DNA from: Desulfobacteraceae bacterium
GTDB lineage: Bacteria > Desulfobacterota > Desulfobacteria > Desulfobacterales > SG8-13
NCBI GenBank assembly: GCA_029287875.1
Contig: JARFQH010000294.1
Location: 1-6,353, forward strand
Direction of reading: 5' to 3'
DNA length: 6,353 nucleotides
In this document: piece after piece, positions 4,579 to 6,353 of the stretch
Numbering within the stretch: the first letter of the stretch is position 1
Layout: each line of letters begins with the position of its first letter
Position numbers and translations under genes: made by a program
The notes under the pieces: generated by a model
The model's input: only the letters and a program-made list of their open reading frames with translations
What the model was told of the DNA's origin: nothing
Databases searched by the model: none

Positions 4579-5691
4579 ATGATTGTAGGAATACCAAAAG
4601 AAATCAAGGCGGATGAGAATCGCGTCGCCATGACGCCGGCCGGCGTGGAGATCATGAAACTACACCGGCATACGGTTTTGATCGAAAAACAGGCCGGCAA
4701 ACCCAGCGGGTTCGAGGACGTCGATTACGAGCACGCCGGGGCGGAGATCGTGGCGTCATCCAAAGATATATTTAACCGTTCCGAGATGATTCTGCGCGTC
4801 AAGGAGCCGCAGCCTTCCGAATTTGACGACCTCAAAGAAGTTCAGATCTATTTTTCTTATCTTCACCTGGCAGCATCGGAAAAATTAGCCCACAAGCTGA
4901 TTGAAACCGGCTCGATCAACATCGCTTATGAAACGATCCAAAAAGACGACGGGTCGCTGCCGCTGCTAAAACCGATGAGCCAAGTCGCCGGACCGATGGC
5001 CATTCAAGAGGGGGCCAAGTATCTGGAAATGGCGCAGGGCGGCCACGGAGTTCTGCTCGGCGGAGTTCCCGGTGTCGATCCGGCCACGGTGGTTATCCTC
5101 GGCGGCGGAGCGGTTGGCGGCAATGCCGCCAAAATGGCCTCCGGCCAGGGTGCCAACGTCTACGTTCTCGATATCGATTTGGAGCGGCTGCGGTATTTGA
5201 GCGATGTGATGCCCGCAAACTGTTTTATCGTTAATTCGAGTCCGGCGGCCATCCGCGATCTGATCACCAAAGCGGATCTGGTGGTGGGTGCGGCGCTGGT
5301 GCCCGGTGCCAGGACCCCGGTCCTGGTGACCCGCGACATGCTCAAAACCATGAAAAAAGGCACGGTGCTGGTGGATGTCGCCATCGATCAGGGCGGATGC
5401 TTTGAAACCTCCAAAGAGACGACCCATCACCAACCGACATATATTCTCGACACCATCGTTCACTATGCCGTGAGTAATATGCCCGGGGCTTTACCCCGTA
5501 CCTCTTCGCTGGCCTTAACCAACGCGACGTTGCCCTATGTTCTCGAAATTGCCGGCAAGGGCTGGAAAAAAGCCCTGCAGGAAAACAGCGAAATAAAACG
5601 GGGTGCCAACGTGGTCCAGGGCAAAGTCACCTTCAAGGGCGTTGCCGATGCACTAAATCTCAAGTACACACCGGTTGATGAGCTCATCTGA
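4579..5691 (+). CDS. ald: Alanine dehydrogenase, second copy
   Basis: At 370 residues it aligns with the upstream copy without a gap; I count 249 identical positions (about 67%). All catalytic residues are kept: R15, K75, H96 and D270, the GGGAVG dinucleotide motif at 175-180, and D198 for NAD. It should therefore be an active alanine dehydrogenase interconverting alanine and pyruvate plus ammonium. Divergence is highest in residues 21-80 (about 30 of 60 identical) and low around the active site and NAD fold. This suggests different surface, stability or regulation rather than different chemistry. The ribosome site is weaker than that of copy one (AAAGGA at 4565-4570, 8 nt spacer). The gene has its own structured leader and lies beyond a MITE-like repeat, so it may be expressed independently. 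Confidence 0.96.
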   Translation: MIVGIPKEIKADENRVAMTPAGVEIMKLHRHTVLIEKQAGKPSGFEDVDYEHAGAEIVASSKDIFNRSEMILRVKEPQPSEFDDLKEVQIYFSYLHLAASEKLAHKLIETGSINIAYETIQKDDGSLPLLKPMSQVAGPMAIQEGAKYLEMAQGGHGVLLGGVPGVDPATVVILGGGAVGGNAAKMASGQGANVYVLDIDLERLRYLSDVMPANCFIVNSSPAAIRDLITKADLVVGAALVPGARTPVLVTRDMLKTMKKGTVLVDVAIDQGGCFETSKETTHHQPTYILDTIVHYAVSNMPGALPRTSSLALTNATLPYVLEIAGKGWKKALQENSEIKRGANVVQGKVTFKGVADALNLKYTPVDELI

Positions 5692-5733
5692 TTTATTTCC
5701 TGCCCTGAGAAGACACCATCACCGCGGCTAGGC

Positions 5734-5763
5734 GCTGGGAGCACGATTGATGCTGCTCCCGGC
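5734..5763 (+). terminator. Stem-loop after the second ald, possible transcript end
   Basis: GCTGGGAGCA (5734-5743) pairs with TGCTCCCGGC (5754-5763) as a 10-bp stem with one T-G pair and a 10-nt loop. It lies 42 bp past the ald stop and 44 bp before the next start codon. No T-run follows, so it could be a 3' stabiliser or weak terminator rather than a standard intrinsic terminator. Confidence 0.35.
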
Positions 5764-5807
5764 TCTCCACAATACAAGGCTAAATTTTCCTTGAAAGAGG
5801 AGGTTTT

Positions 5808-6353
5808 ATGAAAAGGCTAACTCTGCTTGTTTTGTTCAGCATGCTCATGGCGCCCTTTTCTTCGGTGACGCTGGCGGGGGGGGTGAAGGTAGGCACCCTC
5901 TTTGACAACAGCGGTGCTTTAAAAGATTGGGGGCCCAGACAACAGAATGCGGCCGAATTGGCGGCCCAACAAATGGCGGCGGCCGGCTTTACCATCGAAT
6001 TCTTCCTCGAAGACAGCCAGACCGCAGCCGAACCTGCCAAAATTGCGGCCCGGAAACTGATTGAAACCGACAAGGTGGCGGTGATTATCGGGTCTTCATC
6101 CAGCGGGGTGATCGTACCCGTGGCCGAATCTGTCACCTGCCCCGAAAACGTCCTCATGATGTCACCGGGAGCGACGTCTCCGTTTATCACGGATCTGCCG
6201 GAAGACAAGGACAAGGATTTTCTGTTCCGCACCTGCCCCTCGGATGCGCTCCAGGGGGCCGTGCTGGGCCGGCTGGCGGCCGGTCTGTATAAAACCGCCT
6301 CGGTCATGTACGTAAACAACGCCTACGGCCAGGGATTGGCGGATCAGTTCAGA
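5808..6353 (+). CDS. Periplasmic branched-chain amino-acid-type ABC transporter binding protein (N-terminal part)
   Basis: The 182 visible residues run off the window end without a stop. Residues 1-23 form a signal peptide: MKR, a hydrophobic core LTLLVLFSMLMAP, then VTLA before a predicted cleavage site. There is no lipobox Cys, so the protein is probably soluble in the periplasm. The mature part begins VKVGTLFDNSGALKDWGPRQQNAAELAAQQ. It has an EDSQTAAEPAKIAARKLI helix after the second strand, VAVIIGSSSSGVIVPVAE, VLMMSPGATSP, FLFRTCPSD and SVMYVNNAYGQGLADQF, the standard order of the LivJ/LivK-type fold (Peripla_BP_6). Ligand specificity cannot be read; amino acids or related compounds are usual. 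GAGGAGG (5797-5803) lies 4 nt before the ATG. A run of eight G (5876-5883) falls at the signal-peptide junction. It follows ald by 116 bp, and permease and ATPase genes would be expected downstream. Confidence 0.9.
   Translation, partial: MKRLTLLVLFSMLMAPFSSVTLAGGVKVGTLFDNSGALKDWGPRQQNAAELAAQQMAAAGFTIEFFLEDSQTAAEPAKIAARKLIETDKVAVIIGSSSSGVIVPVAESVTCPENVLMMSPGATSPFITDLPEDKDKDFLFRTCPSDALQGAVLGRLAAGLYKTASVMYVNNAYGQGLADQFR

Noticed and set aside
5780..6319. 179-codon minus-strand open frame opposite the binding protein
   Set aside because: The plus strand carries a signal peptide, a strong ribosome site and the full Peripla_BP_6 motif order. The antisense frame has no family resemblance.

Overview
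The window looks like a chromosomal piece of a moderately GC-rich anaerobic bacterium, most likely Desulfobacterota (a 'deltaproteobacterial' sulfate reducer or syntroph). This rests on gene content and style: a Na+-pumping biotin decarboxylase beside an LDH-like malate dehydrogenase, a textbook sigma-54 promoter, and a short inverted-repeat element with nested C/G-rich palindromes. No rRNA or marker gene is present, so the taxonomy is inference. All genes are on the + strand.

Layout. Positions 2-136 hold the C-terminal end of a biotin carrier domain (EAMKMEN), cut by the window edge. It is followed closely by oadG (166-573, TTG start, one membrane helix plus an unusual soluble C-terminal domain) and oadB (630-1754, the membrane Na+-translocating subunit, with all known ion-path residues conserved). 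Mdh (1827-2759) follows after 72 bp. Next comes a 407-bp AT-rich intergenic region with a tandem direct repeat, an 18-bp perfect palindrome, a possible 10-codon micro-ORF, a strong sigma-54 -24/-12 promoter and a leader hairpin. This leads into a first alanine dehydrogenase (3167-4279). A 148-bp MITE-like element starts 13 bp after its stop codon. A second alanine dehydrogenase (4579-5691) follows, about 67% identical to the first by ungapped hand count and with its own structured leader. The window ends inside a branched-chain-amino-acid-type ABC transporter binding protein with a signal peptide (from 5808).

How they may work together (inference). Malate dehydrogenase makes or uses oxaloacetate. 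The decarboxylase interconverts oxaloacetate and pyruvate plus CO2 with Na+ movement across the membrane. Alanine dehydrogenase interconverts pyruvate plus ammonia with alanine. The set therefore forms a C4-acid / pyruvate / alanine node coupled to NADH, ammonium and the sodium gradient, with an amino-acid binding protein alongside. The sigma-54 promoter suggests the first ald is switched on separately by an enhancer-binding regulator encoded outside the window.

I see no CRISPR array, tRNA, rRNA, toxin or defence system. The individual protein families are known. The less ordinary signals are the regulatory region before the first ald, the paired ald genes separated by a mobile-like repeat, the alternative hairpins before the second ald, and the C-terminal domain of OadG.
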